64,000 nt of DNA. It comes from Paraconexibacter antarcticus. GTDB lineage: Bacteria > Actinomycetota > Thermoleophilia > Solirubrobacterales > Solirubrobacteraceae. Numbering within the stretch: the first letter of the stretch is position 1; the number at the start of each line of letters is the position of its first letter. The stretch lies in NCBI RefSeq assembly GCF_024220175.1, contig NZ_CP098502.1, positions 806,001-870,000 on the forward strand, in the 5' to 3' direction. The position numbers were made by a program, and so were the translations under genes. The notes under the pieces are model-generated. The model did not search any database. It was not told where the DNA came from and saw only the letters and a list, made by a program, of their open reading frames with translations. Of the stretch, positions 25,853 through 34,538 are shown piece by piece.

Positions 25853-26830
25853 ATGTGGCGCCCCCGGTCTGCCCGCTCCGTCGTCCTGCTCGCCGCGGCG
25901 GCCCTCGCCGCGCCGCTCCTGGGCGGCTGCGGCGGTGACTCGAGCCCGTCCGCGAAGGCCCGTCCCGCCGTCCGCGTCGCGCTCGACTTCACGCCGAACG
26001 CGGTCCATGCGCCGATCTTCGCCGCCGCCCGTGACGGCGCCGACGCCCGCCACGACATCCGGCTGCAGGTCGTCCGTCCCGGAAGCCAGCCCGACTCGCT
26101 CAAGGCGCTGCTCAGCGGCCGCGCCGACATCGCCGTCCTCGACATCCAGGACCTCGCGATCGCGCGCGGCAAGGGCGTGCCCGTCGCGGGGATCGGCGCG
26201 CTCGTCGAACGCCCGCTCGGGGCGCTCATCGCGCAGCCGTCCGTCCGGCGCCCGCGTGACCTCGACGGGCAGCGCGTCGGCGTCTCCGGCCTGCCGTCCG
26301 ACGGGCCGTTCGTCAAGGCGATCGTGCAGCACGACGGCGGCGACTTCGGCTCGATCCACCAGGTGACGATCGGGTTCGCGGCCGTGAGCGCGCTGCTCGG
26401 GAAGAAGGTCGCCGCGGTGCCGGCGTTCTGGAACGTCGAGGGCATCGTCCTCAAGCAGCGCGGCCGGACCTTCCGTGAGTTCCGGATCGACGACTACGGC
26501 GCGCCCCGCTTCCCCGAGGTCGTCCTCGTGACGAAGACCGCCTACCTGCAGGCCCACCGCGACCGGGTGGAGGCGGCGCTCGGGGCGATCCGCGACGGCG
26601 CGAAGGACGTCCGCGCGCACCCGGGCCCGGCGATCCGCGAGATCGCGAAGGAGTCGGGCGGCGCCGGCCTCGCGCTCACCCGCGCGCAGTTCGCCGCGCT
26701 GCGCCCGATCGTCGACCCGCAGCTGACGCTCCACCGCCCGATCCTCGAGGCGTGGGCCGCGTGGCTCGCGAAGGTCGGCCAGGTTCGGCAGGCGCCGGAC
26801 ATCGGCGCGGACTTCGTCTTCGGGCTCTAG
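25853..26830 (+). CDS. NMT1/THI5-like ABC transporter substrate-binding lipoprotein
   Basis: This 325-residue secreted lipoprotein has a signal peptide ending in the lipobox LLGGC near residue 25. The mature protein opens VRVALDFTPNAVHAPIFAA, the hallmark of the THI5/ThiY-like group that binds pyrimidine thiamine precursors or sulfonates. GRADIAVLDIQDLAIARG and VGVSGLPSDGPFVKAIV are further domain landmarks. No permease or ATPase gene is adjacent, so it is an orphan or works with a distant transporter. The substrate is unproven. It begins at ATG 25853 behind a TAACGT element. Confidence 0.83.
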   Translation: MWRPRSARSVVLLAAAALAAPLLGGCGGDSSPSAKARPAVRVALDFTPNAVHAPIFAAARDGADARHDIRLQVVRPGSQPDSLKALLSGRADIAVLDIQDLAIARGKGVPVAGIGALVERPLGALIAQPSVRRPRDLDGQRVGVSGLPSDGPFVKAIVQHDGGDFGSIHQVTIGFAAVSALLGKKVAAVPAFWNVEGIVLKQRGRTFREFRIDDYGAPRFPEVVLVTKTAYLQAHRDRVEAALGAIRDGAKDVRAHPGPAIREIAKESGGAGLALTRAQFAALRPIVDPQLTLHRPILEAWAAWLAKVGQVRQAPDIGADFVFGL

Positions 26831-26846
26831 CTAGGCGCCGCCGCGG

Positions 26847-27260
26847 TCAGGCGCCCCCGCCGACCCGCTCCAGCAGGCGCAGGAGCGTCGCGGCGTCCTC
26901 CGGCGGCAGGTCGCGCAGGCCCGCCGGCGGCTCGCCGAGGATCGCGTCGGCGCGGGCGGCGGCGGCCTCGCCCTCGCGGGTCAGGCGCACGAGCTTCGCG
27001 CGGCGGTCCTCGGGGTGGGGCTCGCGGAGGACGAGCCCGCGCTGCTCGAGGTCGTCGACGATGAGCGTCACGTAGGGCGGGTCGGCGAGGAGCTTCGCGG
27101 CGAGGGCGCGGAGGGTCAGCGGCCCGGCGGCGAGCCGGCGCAGGGCCTGCACCCGCGCGAAGCTTAGGCCGAGCGCCTCGGAGACCGCGGTCTTGCGGTC
27201 CTGGCTCAGGACGAGGTCGGACATCGCGCGCCAGGCGCGCTCGGCGTCGGTCGTGCTCAT
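26847..27260 (-). CDS. MarR family transcriptional regulator
   Basis: This 137-residue winged-helix protein carries LTLRALAAKLLADPPYVTLIVDDLEQRGLV and the wing REPHPEDRRAKLVRLTREG, which is typical of MarR proteins. It is the second gene of an operon with an MFS efflux pump and overlaps the pump stop by four bases. Such regulators usually repress their own operon until a small molecule binds. A TATAAC-C-GTTATA palindrome over the operon start is a fitting operator. Confidence 0.9.
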   Translation of the reverse strand: MSTTDAERAWRAMSDLVLSQDRKTAVSEALGLSFARVQALRRLAAGPLTLRALAAKLLADPPYVTLIVDDLEQRGLVLREPHPEDRRAKLVRLTREGEAAAARADAILGEPPAGLRDLPPEDAATLLRLLERVGGGA

Positions 27261-28711
27261 CGCAGCGCCTCCGGGCCGCCGCCGAGGCGGGTGGCGGTCC
27301 GCACGGCGCTCGCGCGCGCCGCCGCGGTGCTCGCGGCGACGCCGAGCGCGACGATCGCCAGCGCGAGCCCGGCCCCGAGCCACCAGGCGGGGTGGCTCGA
27401 CGTGGCGAGGTCGGCGTGGAGGGAGCGGGTCACCCCCGCGGTCGCGACGGCGCCGACGATGGCGACGCCGAGCGTCTGGCCGACCATGCGGCTCGTCGTC
27501 GCCACCGCGGCCGCCACCCCTGCCTGCGCGGGCGGCATGCCGGACACCGCGGTGACGGTGATCGGCGGGTTGATCGCCCCGAAGCCGGCGCCGAAGACGC
27601 AGTAGGCGGCGAGCAGCCGGACGAGCGACGTGTCCGCGGTGAGCGACGTGAGCATGAGGCTGCCGACGGCGAGGCCGAGGCCGCCGGCGACGAGCGGCAG
27701 GCGCACGCCCCGCGTCCCGACGACGCGCCCCGAGAGCGGGCTGACGAGGATCGTCATCGCCGCCATCGGCAGCGTGCAGAGCCCGGCGGAGGCGGGCGAG
27801 AGGCCGCGGACCTCCTGGAGGTAGAGGGTGTTGACGAAGAGGAACCCGGCGAAGGCGGCGAAGCCCGCGACGGCGATGACCGTGGCGGCGGCGAACGGGC
27901 GGCTCGCGAAGAAGCGCAGCTCGACGAGCGGCTCCGTGCGGCGCAGCTCGTAGGAGACGAAGGCGGCGAGCGCGAGCGCGGCCAGCGCGCCGAGCCCGAC
28001 GATGCCGGCGGAGCCCCAGCCGAGCTCCGGGCCCTCGATGATCGCGGAGGTGAGGCTCGCGAGCAGCACGATGGCGAGGCCCTGGCCGACCGGGTCGGGC
28101 CGGCGGGCCCGCGGCGCGCGGGACTCGGGGACGAAGCGGGTCGTGAGCACGATGGCGGCGAGCCCGATCGGGAGGTTCACGAGGAACACCGCCCGCCAGC
28201 TGAGCGGGACGAGCACGCCGCCGAGCACCGGCCCGAGCGCGAGGCTCACCCCGAAGACGGCGCCCCAGACGCCGATCGCCTGCGCCCGCTCGCGCGGGTC
28301 CTCGAAGGTGTTCCGGATGATCGACATCGCGACCGGGTTGAGCATCGAGGCGCCGACGCCCTGCAGCGCGCGGAAGGCGATGAGCCAGCCGATGCCGGGG
28401 GCGAGGCTGCAGGCGAGCGAGGCGACGGTGAACAGCACGAGGCCGACGCGGAAGATGCGGCGGCGGCCGAGCCGGTCGGCGGTCGAGCCGCTGAGCATGA
28501 GGAGGCTCGCGAGGACGACGGTGTAGGCGGCGATGGCCCACTGCAGCGCGGGGACCGACGCGTGCAGGTCGCCTTGGATCGCGGGGAGGGCGACGTTCAC
28601 GATCGTCGTGTCCATCCCGACGATGAGGAGGCTCAGGCAGCAGATGGCGAGCACGAGCCGCGGCCGGGCGTGCGCGCCGGGAGGCTGCGGCGGTGCGGTG
28701 GTGACAGCCAT
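27257..28711 (-). CDS. MFS drug efflux transporter, DHA2 (14-TM) family
   Basis: This 484-residue inner-membrane antiporter has motif A-like GSTADRLGRRRIFRVGL near residue 70 and motif C-like VFGVSLALGPVLGGVL near 145. The N-terminal SLLIVGMDTTIVNVALPAI is characteristic of the EmrB/QacA group. It exports toxic compounds in exchange for protons, and the substrate is unknown. ATG 28711 is preferred over an upstream ATG seven codons earlier because the palindromic operator and AT-rich promoter overlap that extra stretch. The MarR gene follows with a four-base overlap. Confidence 0.92.
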   Translation of the reverse strand: MAVTTAPPQPPGAHARPRLVLAICCLSLLIVGMDTTIVNVALPAIQGDLHASVPALQWAIAAYTVVLASLLMLSGSTADRLGRRRIFRVGLVLFTVASLACSLAPGIGWLIAFRALQGVGASMLNPVAMSIIRNTFEDPRERAQAIGVWGAVFGVSLALGPVLGGVLVPLSWRAVFLVNLPIGLAAIVLTTRFVPESRAPRARRPDPVGQGLAIVLLASLTSAIIEGPELGWGSAGIVGLGALAALALAAFVSYELRRTEPLVELRFFASRPFAAATVIAVAGFAAFAGFLFVNTLYLQEVRGLSPASAGLCTLPMAAMTILVSPLSGRVVGTRGVRLPLVAGGLGLAVGSLMLTSLTADTSLVRLLAAYCVFGAGFGAINPPITVTAVSGMPPAQAGVAAAVATTSRMVGQTLGVAIVGAVATAGVTRSLHADLATSSHPAWWLGAGLALAIVALGVAASTAAARASAVRTATRLGGGPEALR

Positions 28712-28723
28712 ATAACCGTTATA
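28711..28723. promoter_or_regulatory. Palindromic operator TATAAC-C-GTTATA upstream of the MFS-MarR operon
   Basis: The 13-base near-perfect palindrome abuts the MFS start codon and would cover the -10 region of a leaderless transcript. It is strikingly AT-rich for this genome. Binding by the adjacent MarR protein is inferred. Confidence 0.6.
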
Positions 28724-28754
28724 CCACCACAATCAAACGGCGGACGACCGCAGT

Positions 28755-28797
28755 GAGTGGCAGCTCACCCGCGCAATGCGGCGGTCAGCTGTCACTC
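28755..28797. repeat. 43-nt palindromic repeat, copy 3
   Basis: It runs from GAGTGGCAGCTCACCC to GGTCAGCTGTCACTC. Its arms pair over most of their length with single mismatches around a central CAAT. Length and ends match the copies at 8095 and 8167, some 20 kb away. It sits between the MFS start and the MBL gene stop. Confidence 0.75.
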
Positions 28798-28816
28798 GCC
28801 GGGGCGGGCGTCTCGC

Positions 28817-29842
28817 TCAGGCCCGCTCGAAGCGGATGACGTGCTCGCTGCGGTCCTCGCGCACGCGGCCGTCGGCGACGAGCAGGTCGAGGTGGCCGAG
28901 CACCTCGCTGAGCGTGAGGAAGACCTGCGTGATGGCGACCGGTCCCCATGTCGCCGTCGCGATCTCGTGGGCCGTCATCGGGCCGGCCGACAGGTGGTCG
29001 TAGAAGCGCTCGGCGCGGCGGTCGTGCTCCGCGAGACGGGTGGCGACGAGCGCGCGGTGGTCGGTCACCGGGTCGCGGTGCCCGCCGAGGACGAGGTCGA
29101 CGTCCATCTCCGCCGTCGCCCGCAGCGACGCCCGGTACTCGATGAGCGTGTGCGGCCGGCTGCCGTCCCAGCCGGGCGTCAGCGGCCGCGAGATGACCGC
29201 GTTCGACGAGATGCCGGCGAGCAGGTGGTCCCCCGCGACGAGGATCCGGCGCTCGGCGTCGTGGAGGACGATGTCCGAGGGCGAGTGGCCCGGGCGGTGG
29301 TGCACGACGAGCTCACGGCCGGCGAGCGCGATCGTCGCCCCGGGCGCGAGCGGGCGGTCCACCCGCGAGGAGGCGCCGTAGCCGTGGAGGATGTCGCCAA
29401 CGGCGCGCAGCGCATCCGCGACGTGGTCCTCGACGCCGTGGCGCTGCATGAGCAGCAACGCGTCGTCGTCGTTCTCGGCGGAGTGCGTCTCCCAGTCGGC
29501 GAGCTTCGGCGCGTAGATGTCGAGGCAGGAGATCTCGGCGTTCGTGCGCTGCGCGAAGACGTGCGCGAGGCCCATGTGGTCGGCGTGCTGATGGGTGACG
29601 ACGAGGAGCTCGATGTCCTGGACGCCGTGGCCGATGGCGGTGAGCTGCCGGTCGAGGTCGAGCAGGGACGTCGCCGTGTTCGGCCCGCAGTCGACGAGCG
29701 TCAGCGGGTCGTCCTCGATGAGGTAGCAGTTGACGTCGCCGATCCCGAACGGCGTCTGGATCGGGAGGCAGTGGATCCCGGCCTCGCGGGCGAGGTCCAG
29801 CGCCGCGGCGGCCGCCTCGCGATCATCGGTCCTGGCGTCCAC
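28817..29842 (-). CDS. MBL-fold metallo-hydrolase with C-terminal winged helix
   Basis: This 341-residue protein has metallo-beta-lactamase motifs VVTHQHADHMGL near residue 82 (metal ligands), VVHHRPGHSPSDIVL near 180 and VAGDHLL near 203. A C-terminal winged-helix domain of the LACTB2 type (YDHLSAGPMTAHEIATATW to VLGHLDLLVADGRV) follows. Relatives hydrolyse thioesters, nucleotides or lactones, and the substrate is unknown. GTG 29842 is chosen because TACGCT lies six bases upstream. GTG 29893 would extend the protein by 17 residues without a promoter-like element. It is a single gene, divergent from a solitary Mce gene. Confidence 0.85.
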   Translation of the reverse strand: MDARTDDREAAAAALDLAREAGIHCLPIQTPFGIGDVNCYLIEDDPLTLVDCGPNTATSLLDLDRQLTAIGHGVQDIELLVVTHQHADHMGLAHVFAQRTNAEISCLDIYAPKLADWETHSAENDDDALLLMQRHGVEDHVADALRAVGDILHGYGASSRVDRPLAPGATIALAGRELVVHHRPGHSPSDIVLHDAERRILVAGDHLLAGISSNAVISRPLTPGWDGSRPHTLIEYRASLRATAEMDVDLVLGGHRDPVTDHRALVATRLAEHDRRAERFYDHLSAGPMTAHEIATATWGPVAITQVFLTLSEVLGHLDLLVADGRVREDRSEHVIRFERA

Positions 29843-29848
29843 CCGCTC

Positions 29849-29854
29849 AGCGTA
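29849..29854 (-). promoter_or_regulatory. Putative -10 element (TACGCT) of the MBL hydrolase gene
   Basis: On the minus strand TACGCT ends six bases before GTG 29842 and helps decide that start. Confidence 0.4.
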
Positions 29855-29983
29855 CAACCCGTCAGCCGCTGACGCCCGCCGTTTGCGACCCACCGTACGC
29901 CGGTGTTACGTTCGCATGGCCCCGCTCCGGCGGGGCTTGCGGGCGGTCACAGGAGCCGCCCGCCCCGACGAAGGGCCGGCCAC

Positions 29984-31414
29984 GTGGGAGGGAGAGAGCC
30001 GACGACGGGACGGCGGGGTTCGCCCGCCGCGCTCCAGGACCCGATGATCGTCGGGACGATGATCCTCGTGCTCGCGCTCGTCGGGATCGTCATCTCCTAC
30101 CGGGCGAACCAGGGGCTGCCGTTCGTCCCGTCGTACGAGGTCCGGGCCGCCGTCCCCGACGCCGCCGAGCTCACGGTGAACGGGAGCGAGGTGCGGGTCG
30201 GCGGGGCCCGCGTCGGCGTCGTCACCGGCGTGGAGGCGATGCCGCCGCGCGGCCGTACCCCGGCGTACGCGATCGTGACGATGGCGCTCGAGACCCGCGA
30301 GGAGCGGCTCCCGGTCGACACCCGGGTGACGGTCCGGCCGCGCTCGATCCTCGGCGCGAAGTACGTCGACCTGCGCCGCGGCCACGCGCGGTCCGGCGTT
30401 CCCCCTGGCGGGCTGCTGCCGCTGTCGGACGCGCGACCGGTCGTCGAGCTCGACGAGGCGTTCGACGTGTTCGACGACGCGACGAGCCGCCGCGTGCGGA
30501 GCGTCGTCACCGACCTCGGGGACGGCCTCGCGGGGCGCGGGGCGGACGTCAACGCGACGCTCGCGGCGGCCCGCCGGGCCACGGCGCCGCTGGAGCGCGT
30601 CGCCCGCGCCGCGGTCGTCCCCGCCGCGCCGCTGCGCCGGCTGGTCGGGGGCGTCGCGTCCGCGACGGCGGCGCTCGCCCCGGCGGCGCCGCTCCTGCCC
30701 GGCCTGCTCGCCGCGGGCGGGCGCACCCTCGGCGCCGTGGACGCCGCCGCCCCGGCGACGGCGCAGACGCTCGACGCGCTCGCGCCGACGGAGGACGCCC
30801 TCCGCGTGGCGCTCACCCGCGCCCGGCCCGTCCTCGCCGACGCGGCGGCGATCGCCCGCGGCCTGCGCACCGCGACGCCGCTGCTGCGCCCCGTGCTCGC
30901 CCGGGGCCGCGACGCGCTCGTCGCGGGCACCCCGGTCCTGCGGCGGGTGCCGTCGCTCGCGGACGGCTTCGGCCGCGCGCTCGACGCCCTCCGCGCCGCG
31001 GCCCGTGACCCGGCCGCCGCCGGGTCGCTGCGGCTGCTCACCGCGACCGTGCGCGCGGTCGGCGGGATCCTCTCGGCGTGGCTGCCCGCCCAGCGCCACT
31101 GCAACCTCATGGGGGTGAGCTTCGGCAACACGACGTCGGCGCTCATCGGCGGAGGGCCGGACGCGACGGAGCTGAACGGGACGATCATCGTCGGGGAGGC
31201 CGGGCAGGACCACCCGAGCGCGCACGTCGCCGAGCGGCTCCACGTGAACCCGGTCCCGCACGAGAACGACGCCGAGTGCGAGGCCGGCAACGAGCCCTTC
31301 GCGAAGGGCCTCGCGATCGGGAACCCGCCCGGCCTGCAGAACGGCCCGGTCGAGCGGACGGCCCCGCCGCCCGGGGTCCTGGAGCGCGGCCGCGCGGCCG
31401 GATTCGTGCCCTGA
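29984..31414 (+). CDS. Solitary Mce/MlaD-family protein
   Basis: This 476-residue protein has a basic N-terminus, one membrane span (MIVGTMILVLALVGIVISY, residues 21-39) and an MCE domain (LPFVPSYEVRAAVPDAAEL to ILGAKYVDLRRG). A long Ala-rich helical region follows, as in Mce proteins that form lipid-carrying tunnels. Two C-terminal cysteines (RHCNLMG and AECEAG) resemble those of the mce operon products. The start is GTG 29984 with GAAGGG eight bases upstream. It lies 21 kb from the mce operon, has no permease beside it, and is followed by three lipid-metabolism genes. It may be an alternative subunit of the same importer or part of a separate one. Confidence 0.87.
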   Translation: MGGREPTTGRRGSPAALQDPMIVGTMILVLALVGIVISYRANQGLPFVPSYEVRAAVPDAAELTVNGSEVRVGGARVGVVTGVEAMPPRGRTPAYAIVTMALETREERLPVDTRVTVRPRSILGAKYVDLRRGHARSGVPPGGLLPLSDARPVVELDEAFDVFDDATSRRVRSVVTDLGDGLAGRGADVNATLAAARRATAPLERVARAAVVPAAPLRRLVGGVASATAALAPAAPLLPGLLAAGGRTLGAVDAAAPATAQTLDALAPTEDALRVALTRARPVLADAAAIARGLRTATPLLRPVLARGRDALVAGTPVLRRVPSLADGFGRALDALRAAARDPAAAGSLRLLTATVRAVGGILSAWLPAQRHCNLMGVSFGNTTSALIGGGPDATELNGTIIVGEAGQDHPSAHVAERLHVNPVPHENDAECEAGNEPFAKGLAIGNPPGLQNGPVERTAPPPGVLERGRAAGFVP

Positions 31415-31635
31415 ACAGGCGGCCTGAACCCGATTTACCCCTCCGCCAGGGGAGCGGCGCCCCCCGTTCGGGCCTGGCCCGTGGACAACACCGGTGCGAA
31501 CCTGCTCATGTAGGGCACCAGCCGTCCGTCCCGTCACGCCCATGGCCACCGCCACCGTCCCCTCAGCCCGCCCGCCCGCCGGTCACGAACCGCCGCCGCC
31601 CGTCGCCGGCGACCGCGCCCCGAACGAGGTCCTCC

Positions 31636-33108
31636 ATGCCGCCCTCTGAGTCTCTCGATGCGCTCCTCGCGCGCATCCACGCCGCCGAGCGCGGCCCGCA
31701 CGTCGCGGCCGCCTTCGATTACGACGGGACGCTCATCTCCGGGTACTCGGCCGGGGCGTTCTACCAGCACCGGATCAGGTCCGGCGACATGGGTCCCATC
31801 GAGCTCGCCCGCACCGCGCTCATCGCGCGCCGCGGGATCGCCGACCCCTCCGAGTTCGCCACCTTCTTCACCTTCGCGCTCGAGGCGTGGATCGGGACGG
31901 AGGAGGCCGACCTCGAGGCGCTCGGCGACAAGCTCTTCAAGGGGACGATCGCGTCGAAGCTCCACCACGAGGCGTTCGCGCTCGTGGAGGCCCACCGCGA
32001 GATGGGTCACACGCTCGTGCTCGCGTCCTCGGCGATGCGCTTCCAGACCGAGCCGATGGCCCGCGAGCTCGGCATCGAGCACGTCCTCTCGACCGAGATC
32101 GAGATCGTCGACGGCCGGGTCACCGGCGGCGTCGTCGGCAAGCCGCTGTTCGGGCCCGAGAAGGCCCGCGGGCTCCGCGACCTCGCGCAGGCCGAGGGCC
32201 TCGACCTCGAGCAGTCCTTCGCGTACTCCAACGGCCGCGAGGACATCCCGTTCCTCGAGGCGGTCGGGCACGCGGCGGCGATCGAGCCCGACGCCGAGCT
32301 CTGGGCTGAGGCCGCGCTGCGCGGCTGGCCCGTCCTGCGCTGCGCCCCGCCGCCGTCGAGCATCCCGGGGCCGAAGGACGTCGCCCGGACCGCCGCGTTC
32401 TACGGCGGACTGCTCGGCGCCATGGGCATCGGCACGGGGGTCGGCCTGCTCTCGCGCAGGCGCAGCGCGATGAGCGACATCGGCATGGGCATGGGGACGG
32501 ACGTCGCGCTGAAGCTCGCCGGCGTCGACGTCCGCGTGGTGCGCGGCAGCGAGCACCTCTGGTCGCACCGCCCCGCCGTCTTCATCTTCAACCACCAGAG
32601 CAAGATGGATCCGATGGTCGTCACGAAGCTCATCCGCGAGGACTTCACCGCCGTCGGCAAGGCCCAGGCGAAGAACGTCCCCGTCTTCGGCCAGTTCTTC
32701 CAGCTCGCGGGGATGACGTTCATCGACCGCAGCGACAACGCGAAGGCCCGCGAGGCGCTGGAGCCCGTCGTCGAGGCGATCCGGGGCGGCAAGTCGCTCA
32801 TGATCGCCCCGGAGGGCACGCGGACCCCGACCCCGCGGCTCGGCCCGTTCAAGAAGGGCCCGTTCCACATCGCGATGCAGGCGGGCGTCCCGATCGTCCC
32901 GATCGTCCTGAAGGGCATCCACACCGTGCAGTCGCGCGGCGGGCAGCTCATCCACCCGGGCACGGTCGAGGTCGTCGTCCTGCCGCCCTTCCTCACGGAC
33001 AGGTGGAAGCCGAGGACGGTGGGCATCCACGCCGACGAGGTGCGGGACGCGATGCTCGAGATCCTGCGCGACTGGCCGACGGCCACCAACGGCAAGGGAG
33101 CACACTGA
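31636..33108 (+). CDS. HAD-IB phosphatase fused to 1-acylglycerol-3-phosphate acyltransferase (PlsC-like)
   Basis: This 490-residue fusion has an N-terminal HAD-IB domain (AAFDYDGTLISGYSAGAF near residue 25, SSAMRFQTEP near 133, YSNGREDIPFLEAVG near 200) followed by a PlsC acyltransferase (FNHQSKMDP near 317 and IAPEGTRTPTP near 390). The HxxxxD and EGTR motifs are intact. It is expected to make phosphatidic acid from lysophosphatidate, and the HAD half may be a phosphatase. Mycobacterial PlsC (Rv2483c) has the same fusion and is followed by a WS/DGAT gene, as here. Its TGA shares a base with the next ATG. Confidence 0.9.
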   Translation: MPPSESLDALLARIHAAERGPHVAAAFDYDGTLISGYSAGAFYQHRIRSGDMGPIELARTALIARRGIADPSEFATFFTFALEAWIGTEEADLEALGDKLFKGTIASKLHHEAFALVEAHREMGHTLVLASSAMRFQTEPMARELGIEHVLSTEIEIVDGRVTGGVVGKPLFGPEKARGLRDLAQAEGLDLEQSFAYSNGREDIPFLEAVGHAAAIEPDAELWAEAALRGWPVLRCAPPPSSIPGPKDVARTAAFYGGLLGAMGIGTGVGLLSRRRSAMSDIGMGMGTDVALKLAGVDVRVVRGSEHLWSHRPAVFIFNHQSKMDPMVVTKLIREDFTAVGKAQAKNVPVFGQFFQLAGMTFIDRSDNAKAREALEPVVEAIRGGKSLMIAPEGTRTPTPRLGPFKKGPFHIAMQAGVPIVPIVLKGIHTVQSRGGQLIHPGTVEVVVLPPFLTDRWKPRTVGIHADEVRDAMLEILRDWPTATNGKGAH

Positions 33109-34538
33109 TGGCGACAGGTATCCGCGAGGACGGCGTCCTCGACTGGGGCGCGGGCAACGCGCTGAACCCGCTGGAGACGGTCATGTGGCGGGCCGAGGTG
33201 GACCCGACGCTCAACTCGACCGTCCTCGCGCTCGAGATCCTCGACCGCTCCCCGGACTGGCCCCGCTTCCGCGCCGCGCACGAGTGGGGCTGCAGCGTCG
33301 TGCCGCGGTTCCGCCAGCGTGTCGTCGACGGGCCCGCCGGGCTCGGTCAGCCGATCTGGGTCGTCGATCCGCGCTTCGACCTCGACCATCACGTCCGCCG
33401 GGTCGTCCTCCCCGACGGGTCGACCTACCGCGACATGCTCGACCGGGTGCAGGCGGTGGCGACGGTGCCGTTCGACCGCTCGCGCCCGCCGTGGCAGGCG
33501 ATCCTGCTCGAGGGCCTGCCGGACGGTCGCGCCGCCTACGCGCTGAAGATGCACCACGCGACGCTCGACGGCATGGCGGGCATGCAGCTCCTCGGCGGCC
33601 TGCACTCCCGGCAGCGCGAGCCGACGAAGGGCAAGAAGATGCCGCCGCCGCCCGCGGCCGGGAGCACGTCGTCGCTCGCCGTCGTCACCCGGCAGGCGGG
33701 CAAGGACGTCGGCGGCCTCGTCGGGCTCGCCCGCTCGGCCCCGGGCCGCCTGCTGCGGATCGGCCGGCCCGACCGCGCCGCGCGTGACCTCGCCGCGTAC
33801 GTCGCGTCGCTGCGGCGCGTCCTGGGCGACTCGGGCGCCGAGCCGTCACCGCTGCTCACCGGCCGCAGCCACGACTGGCACTTCGGGATGATCGACCTGA
33901 AGTTCAAGGACCTGCGCGCCGCCGCGAAGGTCGCCGACGCGTCGCTCAACGACGCCTTCCTCGCGGCGCTGCTCGGCGGGTTCCGCCGCTATCACGAGCA
34001 GCTCGGCGTCCCGATCCGGACGATGCCGTTCGCGATGCCGATCTCGGTGCGCAAGGAGGGGGAGACCGGGGGCAACGCGTTCGCCGCCGCGCGCCTGGCG
34101 GGCCCCGTCGGCGAGAAGGACCCCGTCAAGCGGATGAAGATCCTCGGCAAGGCCGTCCGCGCCGTCCGCGAGGAGCCCGCGCTCAACGGCGTCGGGGCGA
34201 TGGCGCCGGCGCTCGCCCGCCTGCCCGGGCCGGTCATCGCGCAGCTCGCCGGGTCGCTGACGAAGGCGAACGACCTGCAGGCCTCCAACGTCCCCGGCAT
34301 CCGCGAGGAGGTCTTCCTCGCCGGCGCGAAGGTCGAGCGGATGTACGGCTACGCGCCGCTGCCCGGCTGCGCGGCGATGATCGTCCTCTTCTCGCACGCG
34401 GACCTGTGCTGCGTCGCGGTGAACCTCGACCCGGCGGCGATCACCGAGCCCGAGCGCTTCGGCCGCTGTCTCGTCGAGGGCTTCGGCGAGGTCCTCGACC
34501 TCGTGCCGGGCGCCGAGCCCGCGGTGTGGCAGCGATGA
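33108..34538 (+). CDS. Wax ester synthase/diacylglycerol acyltransferase (WS/DGAT)
   Basis: This 476-residue acyltransferase makes triacylglycerol or wax esters from acyl-CoA. The catalytic MHHATLDGMAGM motif (HHxxxDG) is near residue 145. The substrate-tunnel motifs LNDAFLAALLGGFRRYH near 285 and QASNVPGIREEVFLAGA near 393 (the typical NVPGP-like loop) are present. It starts one base inside the PlsC stop (TGATG) and ends in an ATGA overlap with the hydrolase gene. Conversion of the PlsC product through diacylglycerol to storage lipid is a coherent local pathway. Confidence 0.92.
   Translation: MATGIREDGVLDWGAGNALNPLETVMWRAEVDPTLNSTVLALEILDRSPDWPRFRAAHEWGCSVVPRFRQRVVDGPAGLGQPIWVVDPRFDLDHHVRRVVLPDGSTYRDMLDRVQAVATVPFDRSRPPWQAILLEGLPDGRAAYALKMHHATLDGMAGMQLLGGLHSRQREPTKGKKMPPPPAAGSTSSLAVVTRQAGKDVGGLVGLARSAPGRLLRIGRPDRAARDLAAYVASLRRVLGDSGAEPSPLLTGRSHDWHFGMIDLKFKDLRAAAKVADASLNDAFLAALLGGFRRYHEQLGVPIRTMPFAMPISVRKEGETGGNAFAAARLAGPVGEKDPVKRMKILGKAVRAVREEPALNGVGAMAPALARLPGPVIAQLAGSLTKANDLQASNVPGIREEVFLAGAKVERMYGYAPLPGCAAMIVLFSHADLCCVAVNLDPAAITEPERFGRCLVEGFGEVLDLVPGAEPAVWQR

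Noticed and set aside
31542..31649. Short upstream reading frame of 35 codons overlapping the plsC start
   Set aside because: It is Pro/Ala-rich with no ribosome site or conserved feature. Chance in GC-rich DNA is more likely than a leader peptide.
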